Both the position numbers and the translations under genes were made by a program. Below are positions 29,126 through 38,665 of a DNA stretch of 45,306 bases, one piece after another; within the stretch, counting starts at the first letter, position 1, and each line of letters begins with the position of its first letter. The DNA lies in NCBI GenBank assembly GCA_019359155.1, contig JAHHHV010000022.1, positions 1 through 45,306 on the forward strand, given 5' to 3'. The notes beneath the pieces are model-generated. The model was not told the DNA's origin. It did not search any database and worked only from the letters and a program-made list of their open reading frames with translations. The DNA comes from Pegethrix bostrychoides GSE-TBD4-15B (GTDB lineage: Bacteria > Cyanobacteriota > Cyanobacteriia > Elainellales > Elainellaceae).

Positions 29126-30430
29126 CTAGGGATCATCTTTACTCAGATTGCTAGATCCACTCAGATTTCCGGGCTGCTGAGAGATGGCTGGCTGTCGTCC
29201 CAACAAGCCCGTCATCAATTGCAGCGCCAGATACCTCAGCAGAGGCAACCGCCGCATCGCCCGCAGCCCCAGCCGACGAGTCGCCACCAGCGGCCAAAAC
29301 CGACTCGAAAAGCAGCGATCCAGCAAATCGGTGAAGCCCAGGATCGCCCAGTTTTCCAGCCGCCGCCAGCGCTCGTAGCGTTGTAGCACCCGCAGGTCAC
29401 CCAGATCTTCGCCCTGCTGCTGCGCCGTCTGCAACACCTGCGCCAAAGCCGCCGCATCGCGAATTCCCAGATTTAGCCCCTGCCCGCCCACTGGATGGCA
29501 GCAGTGCGCCGCATCGCCCACCAGCACCAGTCGCGGGCGGCTGTACTGTTGGCTCTGCATCAGCTTGACGGGAAACAGCACTTGCTGGCTCAACAGCTCT
29601 AGCTCGCCTAGCTCGCCCTGATAGCGGCGCTGGAGTTCGGCCAAAAATTCTGCGGGTGCAGCTTCAGTCCAATGTTGAGCCTCGGCGTGAGGTGCGGTCA
29701 GCACAATCTGGCAGCGGTTGTCGGGCAGGGGCAGCGTCGCGAAGGGGCCGCTCGGCCAGAAATGCTCACGGGCAATGTTGGCATGGGGCTGCGCCGGACG
29801 AATCACCGCCGTGACGCAGGACTGCCAGTATTGCCAGCCCGCCGTGCGAATTCCCGCCCACTGCCGAATCGCGGAGCGTGAACCGTCGGCGGCAACGAGC
29901 AGTCCGGTGCGAATCTGGCGCGTTTCTCCTAGCGTCAAGAGCGACAGCACTGCCGCATCGGGCTGATAGTCAACCTGTGTGACTTCAGCGGGAGAGAGCC
30001 AGGTGATTGTTTTGGCAGCGGCTAAAGCATCCAGCAAAGCCTGTACCAGCACGCAATGTTCGCCGACGTAGCCCAGCCCGGCTGGATCCTGCCCAGCCCT
30101 GCCCAAATCTTGGGGACTCAGCCGCACGACGGCTGGACTTTCAGCATCACTCAAGCGAATTTCTGTGAAGGTAGTAATTTGCGGCAAAATCTGCGACCAG
30201 ATGCCCAGCCCCGCAAAAATTCGGCCTGTCATCAGAGTCAGGGCATAGGCGCGGCGCTGCTGTAGGCCAGTCTGGCGGGGCTGCGCGTCAATCAAGGCAA
30301 TTCGCAGGCCAGAATCTTTGAGCAGACAGGCGAGCGTCAGGCCAACGATGCCGCTACCTGCAATGGTCAGATCGTAGTCGAGCCTTGGCTGGGCGGCGGC
30401 GGAATTTGGAACGGAAGCAACTGCTGTCAT
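29126..30430 (-). CDS. FAD-dependent hydroxylase, UbiH/COQ6 family
   Basis: This 434-residue flavoprotein monooxygenase has the N-terminal dinucleotide-binding motif AGSGIVGLTLACLL, the central AADGSRSAIRQWAG and the C-terminal FAD motif LVGDAAHCCHPVGGQGLNLGIRDA. Family members hydroxylate the ring of quinone or other isoprenoid-linked precursors. In cyanobacteria the precise substrate of this clade is not firmly established. It is about 60 bp downstream of the AI-2E gene's start region on the same strand and may be transcribed alone. The C-terminal tail is Ser/Gln/Asn-rich. Confidence 0.9.
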   Translation of the reverse strand: MTAVASVPNSAAAQPRLDYDLTIAGSGIVGLTLACLLKDSGLRIALIDAQPRQTGLQQRRAYALTLMTGRIFAGLGIWSQILPQITTFTEIRLSDAESPAVVRLSPQDLGRAGQDPAGLGYVGEHCVLVQALLDALAAAKTITWLSPAEVTQVDYQPDAAVLSLLTLGETRQIRTGLLVAADGSRSAIRQWAGIRTAGWQYWQSCVTAVIRPAQPHANIAREHFWPSGPFATLPLPDNRCQIVLTAPHAEAQHWTEAAPAEFLAELQRRYQGELGELELLSQQVLFPVKLMQSQQYSRPRLVLVGDAAHCCHPVGGQGLNLGIRDAAALAQVLQTAQQQGEDLGDLRVLQRYERWRRLENWAILGFTDLLDRCFSSRFWPLVATRRLGLRAMRRLPLLRYLALQLMTGLLGRQPAISQQPGNLSGSSNLSKDDP

Positions 30431-30560
30431 TGGAATCGGGAGAATCTAGCACCTTGGGGCTGGCATGAATCAGCCCTGAATCGAGTCATATAGAGTCTCA
30501 TATAGAGTCATATATCTTTACATTCTCGCTCGATTTGCGGCAGTAATCAAGCTTGAAGCC

Positions 30561-30600
30561 AGATTCTTGGACAGAATTCTTGGACGGAATTCTTGCCCAG
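30561..30600. repeat. 13-bp imperfect tandem repeat (AATTCTTGGAC core)
   Basis: Three copies of a 13-bp unit around ATTCTTGGAC lie between the ATP-grasp gene's 3' end and the hydroxylase start. A second small repeat (GAGTCATATA-type, three copies) is at about 30483-30515. No promoter or hairpin was recognised here. Confidence 0.55.
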
Positions 30601-30618
30601 GCTCGCATCCCCTCCACC

Positions 30619-31752
30619 CTAGACCATCTGCACTTGCGGAATCGGCTGCGCCAATCGCTGCTTTAAGCTGGCTCTGAGGGACTGCTGCTGGTCGCGTGAG
30701 CCAGCCAGCAGGACGCCAACCTTACCCACCAAGATGCTGCCCCAGTTCACCAGAATCACGCCCGTACCGCTGGTCGGATCATACTCCAGGCCAGACAGAT
30801 CCAGCTTGCTCAGCGATCGGCACTGCGTCTTGAAGCTTTCGTTCGCCCAAGCGCTCAGGCTCAGCTTCTGAGCAATCCCCGTCGGATAAGATGCGCCGTT
30901 GAAGCGCGGGTTGCATTCAATCGCCAGGTACTGCTTTGCCCCATCTGTTTCAACAACCGCCAGATCAAAAGCAAACACCCCCTTCATGCCGCGCACCGCC
31001 AGCCAGTCAGCTAGAGGATCGAGGAGTTCCCAGGGCTGGTCGGCAGAGGGATAGCGGTTGCCAATATGGGCGCAGCCTTCCAGAATTTGAGCAGTGACAG
31101 CCCAGCGCTCGGCCTGCCGATTAACGATGCGATACTGGATGTTGAGGAATTCTTTGGCCCGTACCTCCTGCTGAATTTGCAGCGGAATTTCCTCGGCAAT
31201 CGACGCGAGCGCAAGCCGCAGCTCGGCCTCATCCTGACAGCGGCAGATTCCCGCTCCGTTCACCGAGATTGCTGGCTTGAGGTAGCAGGGGTAGGGGAGC
31301 TGAGCAAAGTTTTGAATCGCGGTCTTGCTGGAGAAGCAATGGGTAGCAGGAGTCGGGATTTTGAGGCTTTCGGCCAGCTGGATAAAATTATTTTTGCAGT
31401 TGATGTATTCCACCACCTCAGTCCAGTCTGGATCTAGGCGGCGGAACCACTCGCGGGTCGGGCTATCCTGCGAAAGCGAATCACCAAAATAGAACACGGA
31501 GGGATCGTAGTCTGGGTATTCATTCAGGACATTGAGCGAAACCGCCCAAATAATATTCTGACTATGTGTGAGGCCAATCCGGTCGTAGTGAGCGCTGATT
31601 GCCGTCCACTCCGAGCGCAGGTGCGGATGAAGCTGCACGATATCGACTGGCTCTGTGCTGCCCAAGATACGACCACAGTAGAGATAGTTTCCTGTCACCG
31701 TTTCATGGGTGCAGGTCATAATATCGTGGTTAAAAATTTTGGGTCTCTTCAC
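30619..31752 (-). CDS. ATP-grasp domain protein
   Basis: This 377-residue ATP-grasp-type ligase has LPYPCYLKPAISVNGAGICR as the nucleotide-binding Lys region, and the metal-binding end is GVFAFDLAVVE...YLAIECNPRFNGASYPTG, with the canonical E.NPR. Such enzymes join a carboxylate to an amine or thiol using ATP; the substrate is unknown. I place the start at a GTG (VKRPKIFNHD) because a GAGGG box lies 8 nt upstream. Longer frames upstream have no ribosome-binding site and look unlike protein. It is a monocistronic gene with a 500-bp upstream gap. Confidence 0.8.
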   Translation of the reverse strand: MKRPKIFNHDIMTCTHETVTGNYLYCGRILGSTEPVDIVQLHPHLRSEWTAISAHYDRIGLTHSQNIIWAVSLNVLNEYPDYDPSVFYFGDSLSQDSPTREWFRRLDPDWTEVVEYINCKNNFIQLAESLKIPTPATHCFSSKTAIQNFAQLPYPCYLKPAISVNGAGICRCQDEAELRLALASIAEEIPLQIQQEVRAKEFLNIQYRIVNRQAERWAVTAQILEGCAHIGNRYPSADQPWELLDPLADWLAVRGMKGVFAFDLAVVETDGAKQYLAIECNPRFNGASYPTGIAQKLSLSAWANESFKTQCRSLSKLDLSGLEYDPTSGTGVILVNWGSILVGKVGVLLAGSRDQQQSLRASLKQRLAQPIPQVQMV

Positions 31753-32252
31753 GCTAGTTTCCCTCACGCTTTGTGTATACAGCTTTTGTCTCTGCGTCTT
31801 CCACCGCAATGCCTGCATACAGTATTCTGAATGGCAAATCCAACGCTTCAACCCATAGCTGAGCAATATACCGCATCCATCTAGAGCTGCTCAATGGGGG
31901 GTTTATCTGACGAACTGAACTCATCGCTAACCTCGACTCAAAAACAGGATACACAGTATACAGACACGATCTAGACAGAATCCAGACAGATAAACTCTTA
32001 GCAGACAGCAACGTATCTCAAGTCGATCTCAGTTCGGCTCAGACAGGTTGCAGCAGGCTCTGCACAGGTTACACAGAAATGATGCAGAGACGTATCTGCA
32101 TCTCACTCCTCATAGTCTGCATTTGACGGCAAGATGTCAATGAAGCAATCTTAAGAAAGTTAAAATCACCTCGAAATCTTTAGAAATGTGATGAATTGCT
32201 GACAATCCTCTCTCACAGGCTGTAAAACAGTCTATCTCGCAGCCGTCAGAAT
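31753..32252. other. 500-bp intergenic region upstream of the ATP-grasp gene
   Basis: No convincing gene. It holds several CAGACA words (about 31957-31990) and a palindrome with 7-bp arms, ATGCAGA...TCTGCAT at 32092-32111, which could be an operator. A minus-strand frame of 85 codons here has no supporting ribosome-binding site and a Cys/Ser-rich random look. Confidence 0.45.
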
Positions 32253-32984
32253 CTATTGAGGAGGCTGGACTGACGGGCTGGGCTGGGGGGATGGGGCTGC
32301 TGGTGATGGGTTTGGCGACTGGTTTGGCGACTGGTTTGGCGACTGGTTTGGCGACTGGTTTGGCGACGGCTTAGCCTGAGGCTGAATCTGGTAGCTATTC
32401 ACAATAGTTTCAGCATCGCTGTTGTAATTCTGGTAAGGCTTATCGATGCCGAAGAGATTTAGCACGTAGATATAGTTGCCGCGCTGCTCGACTAGGCTCA
32501 CTGCATCCAGCGCATTGTCGCTCTTGTCTTTGCCCGTCCAGTCGAGCCGCAGGCTGCCATCCGGCTGCGGCTTGGTGGTTTGCCAGCTCACTTCTTTGAG
32601 GCGGTTGGCAAATTCGGCCTTCAGCGAGGCTTCAAGCTGCTGGTTGTTGAGCTGTTTACCCTCAGCAGAGCCATAGTCAACCGCCCCCGCAAACTTCTGA
32701 TCTGCCGAGACAAACGCCACTCCGCTGCTGGTGGTTTTGAACTTGTAGCCTCTGGGAAACGAGATTTCAAACAGGTTGTCTTTATGGCGATAGGTCTGAA
32801 TCTCTGGGGATGGGCTGGCCTGGGGCGCAGGGACAGACAGACTAGAGGGCAGGGGTAGGGGCGAAGGCGAAGCGCTGGGCAGCACGGCAACGGGCGGCTT
32901 GACGCAGCCGACCAAGCTTAAGCCCGCAGCTAGCAGTATTTTACAAGCTAGTATTCGACGAGGCAGTATTTTACAAGTTCTCAA
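32253..32984 (-). CDS. Lipoprotein with a Pro/Ser/Gln-rich tail
   Basis: This 243-residue protein has a type II signal peptide: positively charged start, hydrophobic [10 protein letters not shown] and a lipobox ending in LVGC. A Pro/Ser-rich linker follows, then a folded domain (about 60-205, starting [18 protein letters not shown]) reminiscent of PsbP-like or DUF1795-like folds. The tail contains NQSP repeats. The resemblance to PsbP is only at pattern level. The start overlaps the lysS 3' end by 14 bp, implying coupling. A 15-bp direct repeat (GCAGTATTTTACAAG, 30 bp apart at 32933 and 32963) falls in the signal-peptide coding start. Confidence 0.78.
   Translation of the reverse strand: MRTCKILPRRILACKILLAAGLSLVGCVKPPVAVLPSASPSPLPLPSSLSVPAPQASPSPEIQTYRHKDNLFEISFPRGYKFKTTSSGVAFVSADQKFAGAVDYGSAEGKQLNNQQLEASLKAEFANRLKEVSWQTTKPQPDGSLRLDWTGKDKSDNALDAVSLVEQRGNYIYVLNLFGIDKPYQNYNSDAETIVNSYQIQPQAKPSPNQSPNQSPNQSPNQSPNPSPAAPSPQPSPSVQPPQ
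32309..32368 (-). repeat. 12-bp coding repeat (GGTTTGGCGACT), five copies
   Basis: Four identical 12-bp units and a fifth differing at the last base encode the NQSP run near the C terminus of the lipoprotein. Because the unit is four codons, slippage would change tail length without a frameshift. Confidence 0.9.
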
Positions 32985-34494
32985 GCGATTCTCCTGTTGT
33001 CACCTCTGGTTTGAGCAGCGGGAATGCAATTACGTCTCTGATACTGGCACAGTCGCAGAGCAGCATGATTAGCCGATCAATTCCCATCCCCATTCCCACA
33101 GTCGGCGGCAAGCCATATTCTAGTGCGGTCAAAAAGTCTTCGTCTACGCCCTGCGCCTCTAGGTCTCCGGCGGCTTTACGGGCAGCCTGTGCCTCAAAGC
33201 GCTGTCGCTGGTCGATGGGGTCGGTTAGCTCTGAGAAGCCGTTGGCGGTTTCGCGACCGACGATAAACAGCTCAAAGCGCTCTACTAATCCTGGCTGGCT
33301 GCGGTGCGGCTTGGCCAGCGGCGAAATCTCAACCGGGTAGTCGATGACGAAGGTCGGCTGGATCAGCGTTGCTTCTACGGTCTGCTCAAAGGCTTCGTTC
33401 AGCAGCCGACCGATTGAATCGCAGCCCGCAATATCTTTGAGTCCGGCGGCAGTCGCGGCAGCTTTGGCGGCTGCTAGCGAGTCAAACTGACTGAAAGCTA
33501 GACCCGTTTTTTCGGCTACAGCCTCATGCATCGTGATTCTGCGCCAGGGCGGAGTCAGGTCAATTGCTTCGCCCTGATAGCTAATTTTCAGGCTGGGCAA
33601 AATTGCCTCAGCCGCCGTCACGATCAGCTCTTCCACAGTGGTCATCATGTCCTGGTAGTCGCCATAAGCCTGATACATCTCAATTGAGGTAAATTCAGGA
33701 TTGTGACGGGTCGAGATGCCCTCGTTGCGGAAAATGCGCCCCATTTCATAGACGCGCTCAAAGCCGCCCACCACCAGTCGCTTTAGGTGCAGCTCGGTGG
33801 CAATCCGCAGGTAGAGCGTCATGTCGAGGCTGTTGTGATAGGTGACAAACGGACGAGCATCCGCGCCGCCTGCCTCGCTCATCAGCACAGGCGTTTCGAT
33901 TTCTAAGAAGCCTTGGCTGTCCAGATAGCGCCGAATCGCCGCCGTCACCAGCGCTCGCTTGCGGAAGGTGTCGCGCACTTCTGGGTTGACGATTAGATCC
34001 ACATAGCGCTGGCGATAGCGCTTTTCGACATCGGTGAGACCATGCCATTTGTCGGGCAAGGGCAGCAGCGCTTTGGTCAAGATCTCAAAGTAGCGGACAT
34101 AGACCGACAGCTCGCCCTTTTCGGTACGCTTGACGCTGCCTTTGGCTCCCAAAAAATCGCCCGCATCCGTCAGCTGCTTAATGCGGTCGAAGGCAGTGGG
34201 GTCATCGGGCATCTCGGCCTCAAATGCTTTTTTGTCTAGGTAGAGCTGAATCTGCCCTGTTTCGTCTTGCAGCGTAAAAAAGGCCAGCTTGCCGAAGACG
34301 CGCCGCGCCATGATCCGGCCTGCCACCGCCACGTCCACCGCCACTTCTTCGCCTGCGGCCAAATCAGCATATTGGGCTTGCAGCTGGGCGGCATGATGCG
34401 TGATTGGCCAGCGGTAGGCGTAGGGCGTGAGTCCCTGCTGGCGAAGCTGGTCTGCTTTTTCGAGGCGAGTTGCGCGCAGGTCGTCGGAGGCCAT
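32971..34494 (-). CDS. lysS: Lysine--tRNA ligase, class II
   Basis: This is a 507-residue class II lysyl-tRNA synthetase. The N-terminal OB-fold anticodon domain contains [23 protein letters not shown]. Motif 1 is around [21 protein letters not shown], motif 2 is [20 protein letters not shown] and motif 3 is [18 protein letters not shown]. It is full length and essential for translation. Its last 14 bp overlap the lipoprotein gene on the same strand. A 13-bp direct repeat CTGTAAAACTATC occurs twice just upstream of its start. Confidence 0.97.
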   Translation of the reverse strand: MASDDLRATRLEKADQLRQQGLTPYAYRWPITHHAAQLQAQYADLAAGEEVAVDVAVAGRIMARRVFGKLAFFTLQDETGQIQLYLDKKAFEAEMPDDPTAFDRIKQLTDAGDFLGAKGSVKRTEKGELSVYVRYFEILTKALLPLPDKWHGLTDVEKRYRQRYVDLIVNPEVRDTFRKRALVTAAIRRYLDSQGFLEIETPVLMSEAGGADARPFVTYHNSLDMTLYLRIATELHLKRLVVGGFERVYEMGRIFRNEGISTRHNPEFTSIEMYQAYGDYQDMMTTVEELIVTAAEAILPSLKISYQGEAIDLTPPWRRITMHEAVAEKTGLAFSQFDSLAAAKAAATAAGLKDIAGCDSIGRLLNEAFEQTVEATLIQPTFVIDYPVEISPLAKPHRSQPGLVERFELFIVGRETANGFSELTDPIDQRQRFEAQAARKAAGDLEAQGVDEDFLTALEYGLPPTVGMGMGIDRLIMLLCDCASIRDVIAFPLLKPEVTTGESLENL

Positions 34495-34543
34495 GTTGTC
34501 TCTGTAAAACTATCTGTCTGTAAAACTATCGAGCATACTAATC

Positions 34544-35356
34544 CTAATCCTGCTGGTGGGCAAACTGGTAGGCTCCGGCCATAGCCAGCCCAATCGCCAT
34601 AATTAGCAGGACGGGGATACTGTACCAGGGAAATTCGCTCAGCGGCAAGTAGACGGCAGCGCGCAGGCCGGTGCTGGTATAGGTGAGCGGCAGCAGGTAG
34701 ACAATCGCCTTCAAGACAACAGGCAAGCCCTGCGGATCAAAAAACGTCGCGCCCAAAAACGACATCGGCACGATCAAGAAGTTGTTCAGCAGCCCCACAC
34801 CTTCTAGCGACTTGACGTTCAAGCCGACAATCACGCCCAGTCCGGCAAACACCGCCGAGTTGAGGATGAGCAGCAGCAAAAACAGCGGGTTGAGAAATTC
34901 CAACCTGCCCGTCACCAGCACCGCAATCAAAATCACCGAGGCCGAGGTCATCAGCCCCCGCACCACGCCCGCCAGCATCTTGCCCAAAAACAGCGACAGC
35001 GGATGGACTGGCATCAGCAGCGTTTCTTCAAAGGTTCTGGAATAGAGCCGCTCGCCGCAGATCGAGAAAGTTGTGCCGCCAAAGCTGATCGTCATTGAGG
35101 AAAGCGCCACCATCCCCGGCAGAATAAACTCCAGGTAGCTGTCGCCAATCGGTGGCTTCACGGCCAGCGAACTGCCCAACCCCAGTCCGAAGGCCAAAAT
35201 ATAGATAATGGGCGAAATTAGCCCTGAAGCCACAACCTGCGTAATTCGGACACGCAGGTCGAGCCAGTCGCCCCAGAATACGGTGAGGCTGTCGGTTAAA
35301 ATGCCGCGCAGGGCGCTTGGCTTCAGCCCGCGATGAGAAGAGATTTGAGCCGCCAT
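34544..35356 (-). CDS. ABC-2 type transporter permease
   Basis: This integral membrane permease of about 270 residues has six helices and the ABC-2 pattern (VASGLISPIIYILAFGLGLGSSL, LPGMVALSSMTISFGG, FEETLLMPVHPLSLFLGKMLAG). Such permeases pair with a separate ATPase to export lipids, polysaccharides or drugs. No ATPase is adjacent here. I prefer the ATG at 35356 (MAAQISSHRGLK) to a TTG 11 codons upstream. It lies about 50 bp upstream of lysS on the same strand. Confidence 0.88.
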   Translation of the reverse strand: MAAQISSHRGLKPSALRGILTDSLTVFWGDWLDLRVRITQVVASGLISPIIYILAFGLGLGSSLAVKPPIGDSYLEFILPGMVALSSMTISFGGTTFSICGERLYSRTFEETLLMPVHPLSLFLGKMLAGVVRGLMTSASVILIAVLVTGRLEFLNPLFLLLLILNSAVFAGLGVIVGLNVKSLEGVGLLNNFLIVPMSFLGATFFDPQGLPVVLKAIVYLLPLTYTSTGLRAAVYLPLSEFPWYSIPVLLIMAIGLAMAGAYQFAHQQD

Positions 35357-35563
35357 GCTGCTGTTCTTGCTGCCGTTACGAAAAGTCAAGTACCTTTATA
35401 TTCTGTCACGTCTTGGCCGGCAATTTTGGGCAGCTGAGTGCTGATCCGGCTGATCCGGTGGTGCTACTTCATGCGCCACTCTAGCAAACTCCAGCAAATA
35501 TACAGATAAGCTAGAATTAAGCCGTGCTAAGTTATTTTTAGCTAGCGACTTGTCAAACCTGCT

Positions 35564-36280
35564 ATGAGCCGTAGACCCAAAGTGCCACCTCGTATTCCCC
35601 GTGACCGCTACTCAGATCGATATTCTGACTCGTCGCGCTCAGAGGCATCGCGTTCAGATGCTTCGCGGTACGACGAGCCGTTGCGCTACGACGACTATGA
35701 GCCTCGCAGTGAGCGTTCTGGCGGCGGCGGCAATAGTGGCAGCGGCGGCGGTGGATTCGGCGGCGGGGGCGGCGGCAACAACAATCCTAAAAATCCTCTC
35801 ACCTGGGCAACGGGCGCTGTTTTGGCTGCTGTGATGCTGCTGGGGATCGGCTTGGGCATTTTGTTTAGTTCGGGCACAACTTCGGATGTGGGCAATGTGG
35901 CCACGCGCTACGACATCGACCGCAGCGCCCCCAACCCAGAAATTTGCGTCCAGTTTGGAGCCAGCGCTATTTCGGTGGATCTGCGTGCCTACGTGACGCT
36001 TAGCCCATTCAGCGTGTTTATTTCACAGCCGCGAATGCAGCCGGGATGCGTGCTGCGGGGTAGCAACTGGGAGATTCTGCAAAGCCGTAATCTGGTCTCC
36101 TCTGAAGATGTGAATCAGTGCCGTCGTCGGATGAACACCTTTGGCTTTACCGGAGATCTCAACAACGCTGCTGACAAGGCCACAGTGGATTGCGTCTATC
36201 AAAACGATGCGGCTCGCAACCTATTCCTGCCGCAGACGGGCAACAACGCCGCGCCGCCGGAAGTGGAGCAGTTCAAGTAG
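35564..36280 (+). CDS. DUF3172 family membrane-anchored protein
   Basis: This 238-residue cyanobacterial DUF3172 protein has a charged N-terminal region of Arg/Asp/Ser repeats (RYSDRYSDSSRSEASRSD), a Gly/Asn-rich linker and one membrane helix (LTWATGAVLAAVMLLGIGLGIL). A soluble domain follows with conserved cysteines (PEICVQFGASAISVDLRAYVTL, QPGCVLRGSNWEIL, RNLVSSEDVNQCRRRMNTFGF). The function of the family is unknown. The layout suggests a single-pass thylakoid or plasma-membrane protein with its Cys-containing domain in the lumen or periplasm. Confidence 0.9.
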   Translation: MSRRPKVPPRIPRDRYSDRYSDSSRSEASRSDASRYDEPLRYDDYEPRSERSGGGGNSGSGGGGFGGGGGGNNNPKNPLTWATGAVLAAVMLLGIGLGILFSSGTTSDVGNVATRYDIDRSAPNPEICVQFGASAISVDLRAYVTLSPFSVFISQPRMQPGCVLRGSNWEILQSRNLVSSEDVNQCRRRMNTFGFTGDLNNAADKATVDCVYQNDAARNLFLPQTGNNAAPPEVEQFK

Positions 36281-36328
36281 GTGATTCAGCAGTTAGTAAA
36301 AATAGTAAAAGCTAGATCTTGAAAGCTG

Positions 36329-38665
36329 CTAGACCTTACGGTTGAATCGCGCTTTCAGGTCATCTAGGCTGGCGGGCTGATTGGCAGACTGATTGGCGGG
36401 CTGCTTCTGCTGAGCGGATTTGGTCGGCGCTGGCTGAGTTTGGATTTGCTTAGCTTGAGGCTGAGTTTGAGGTTTAGCCTGCGGCTGAGCAGCTGCTCTC
36501 GACGGCTCGGAGTCACCCGCATCAGATCGCATCGAGAGACTGATCCGCTTGAGGGCTGTGTTGACTTCCAGCACGCGCACCTGCACCACCTGCCCAACTT
36601 TGACCACCAGCTTCGGGTCACTGATGAAGCGATCGGCCAGCTGCGAGACATGCACCAAGCCATCCTGATGCACGCCTACATCGACAAATGCGCCAAAGTT
36701 AGCGACGTTGGTGACCACGCCTTCGAGCTGCATTCCCGGCTTCAGATCGCTGATTTCGGTAATTCCGGCTTTGAACGTCGCGTAGGTAAATTCAGCGCGG
36801 GGGTCGCGTCCTGGCTTTTCGAGTTCGCTCAAGATATCCCGCAGAGTTGGCTCACCAATCGTTTCAGTGACGTACTTCTTCAGGTCGAGGCGGCGGAGCT
36901 GCTCAGACTGAGCGATTTGAGCAAGTGGCGTTCCCAGGTCTTGGGCAATTGCTTCCACTACGCCATAGCTTTCAGGATGCACCGCCGTATTGTCCAGCGG
37001 GTTTTTGCCGCCCCGAATCCGCAGAAAGCCTGCCGCCTGCTCAAAGGCCTTGGCTCCCAGCTTCGGCACTTTCAGCAGCTCCCGTCGACTCTGAAACGCG
37101 CCGTGCTGGTTGCGGTAAGCGACGATATTGTTGGCGACTGCTGCGGTAATTCCTGAGACCGAAGTCAGCAGCTCTTTAGAAGCAGTGTTCAAATCCACGC
37201 CCACGTAGTTGACGCAGCTTTCCACGGTTTCATCCAGCTTTTTCTTGAGCAGTTTTTGATCCACATCATGCTGATATTGCCCCACGCCGATTGATTTGGG
37301 ATCGATCTTGACCAGCTCAGCCAGCGGATCTTGTAGCCTGCGACCAATGCTGATTGCACCCCGCACCGTCACGTCTTGGTCGGGGAATTCAGCAATTGCC
37401 ACCGGGCTGGCCGAATAGACCGAGGCTCCGGCTTCGCTGACGATCACTTTAATCGGCGGACGCTCCAGTGTTTTGATGGCCTCAGCCACAAACTCGTCGG
37501 TTTCGCGGCTGGCCGTACCGTTGCCAATCGCAATCAGCTCAACCTGATGAGCGGTAATCAGCCGCTGTAGCGTCTGGATGGCCTGCTGGCGCTGCGCGGC
37601 GGCCTGATGCGGAAACAGGGTCTGGTATTCCAAAAATTTGCCCGTCCAGTCGAGTGCCGCCACCTTACAGCCTGTGCGAAAGCCCGGATCGACTGCCAGC
37701 GTCGGCTTCATGCCTGCCGGAGCGGAAAGCAGCAGCTCGCGCAGGTTCGCCTCGAAGGTTTTGATTGATTCAATATCGGCCTCGCTCTTTTTGGCAGCGC
37801 GGATTTCGCTAATCAGCGAGGGTTTGATCAGCCGATTGAAGGCATCTTCGAGCAGTCTCCGATAAAACTGGCGCAGGGCGGGCTGATTGCTGCGGATTTC
37901 CTGCTGCTCCAGGTAGCCCGACGCCGCCGATGGATCAAACTCCAGCTCAACCTGCAAAATGCCTTCCGCCTCACCGCGACAGAGCGCCAGCAGGTTGTGC
38001 GGCGCAATCGCCTTGACCCTGGCCTGAAAGCTGCGATACATCTCAAATTTGGTGCTGCCTTCAGGATGCTCGGCCTTGATCCGCGAGCTAAACAGCCCCG
38101 TCTCCAGCAGGTGCTCGCGTAGATACGCCCGCAGATTGGCCTTTTCAGCTACCGCCTCCGCCAAAATATCGGCTGCACCCTGTAAGGCGTCCTGCGCCGA
38201 CTTCACGCCTTTAGCCTCAGAGATATAGTGGCTCGCCTCTGCCGCCAAATCTGCCGCTGCGCCGGATAGATTCAGCGCTTTGATCCAATCTGCAAGCGGC
38301 GCTAAACCTTTTTCGCGGGCGATGGTGGCCTTGGTGCGGCGCTTGGGGCGGTAGGGCAGGTAGAGATCTTCTAGCTCGGTTTTTTGCAGGCAGGGCTGAA
38401 TTTTAGCTTCGAGTTCGGGCGTGAGCTTGTCCTGCTCGGCAATCGATTTGAGAATCACTACCTTGCGCGCTTCGAGTTCGCTCAAGTAGCTGTAGCGATC
38501 CTGCAAGTCGCGCAGCTGCGTTTCGTCCATCTCACCCGTGCGTTCCTTGCGGTAGCGAGCAATAAACGGTACGGTCGCGCCTTCGGCAAAGAGCGCTAGG
38601 GCGCTTTGAATTTGGGCAGGCCGAAGCGACAGTTCTTGGGCGAGCAGCTGCGGAATATTCAGCAT
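36329..38665 (-). CDS. tex: Tex family transcription accessory/RNA-binding protein
   Basis: The 778-residue Tex protein has, in order, the Tex N-terminal helical domain (FIARYRKERTGEMDETQLRDL), the YqgF/RNase H-like core (LAVDPGFRTGCKVAALDWTGK), the HhH segments (VSGITAAVANNIVAYR) and an S1 RNA-binding domain (GVVTNVANFGAFVDVGVHQDG near residue 660). The C-terminal tail of about 50 residues is Gln/Pro/Ala-rich. Tex-family proteins bind nucleic acids and influence transcription and RNA turnover. Length is normal for the family plus the tail. It is convergent with the DUF3172 gene, about 50 bp apart. Confidence 0.95.
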   Translation of the reverse strand: MLNIPQLLAQELSLRPAQIQSALALFAEGATVPFIARYRKERTGEMDETQLRDLQDRYSYLSELEARKVVILKSIAEQDKLTPELEAKIQPCLQKTELEDLYLPYRPKRRTKATIAREKGLAPLADWIKALNLSGAAADLAAEASHYISEAKGVKSAQDALQGAADILAEAVAEKANLRAYLREHLLETGLFSSRIKAEHPEGSTKFEMYRSFQARVKAIAPHNLLALCRGEAEGILQVELEFDPSAASGYLEQQEIRSNQPALRQFYRRLLEDAFNRLIKPSLISEIRAAKKSEADIESIKTFEANLRELLLSAPAGMKPTLAVDPGFRTGCKVAALDWTGKFLEYQTLFPHQAAAQRQQAIQTLQRLITAHQVELIAIGNGTASRETDEFVAEAIKTLERPPIKVIVSEAGASVYSASPVAIAEFPDQDVTVRGAISIGRRLQDPLAELVKIDPKSIGVGQYQHDVDQKLLKKKLDETVESCVNYVGVDLNTASKELLTSVSGITAAVANNIVAYRNQHGAFQSRRELLKVPKLGAKAFEQAAGFLRIRGGKNPLDNTAVHPESYGVVEAIAQDLGTPLAQIAQSEQLRRLDLKKYVTETIGEPTLRDILSELEKPGRDPRAEFTYATFKAGITEISDLKPGMQLEGVVTNVANFGAFVDVGVHQDGLVHVSQLADRFISDPKLVVKVGQVVQVRVLEVNTALKRISLSMRSDAGDSEPSRAAAQPQAKPQTQPQAKQIQTQPAPTKSAQQKQPANQSANQPASLDDLKARFNRKV

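Noticed and set aside
31754-32011. 85-aa minus-strand gene upstream of the ATP-grasp gene
   Set aside because: No start signal and random-looking composition.
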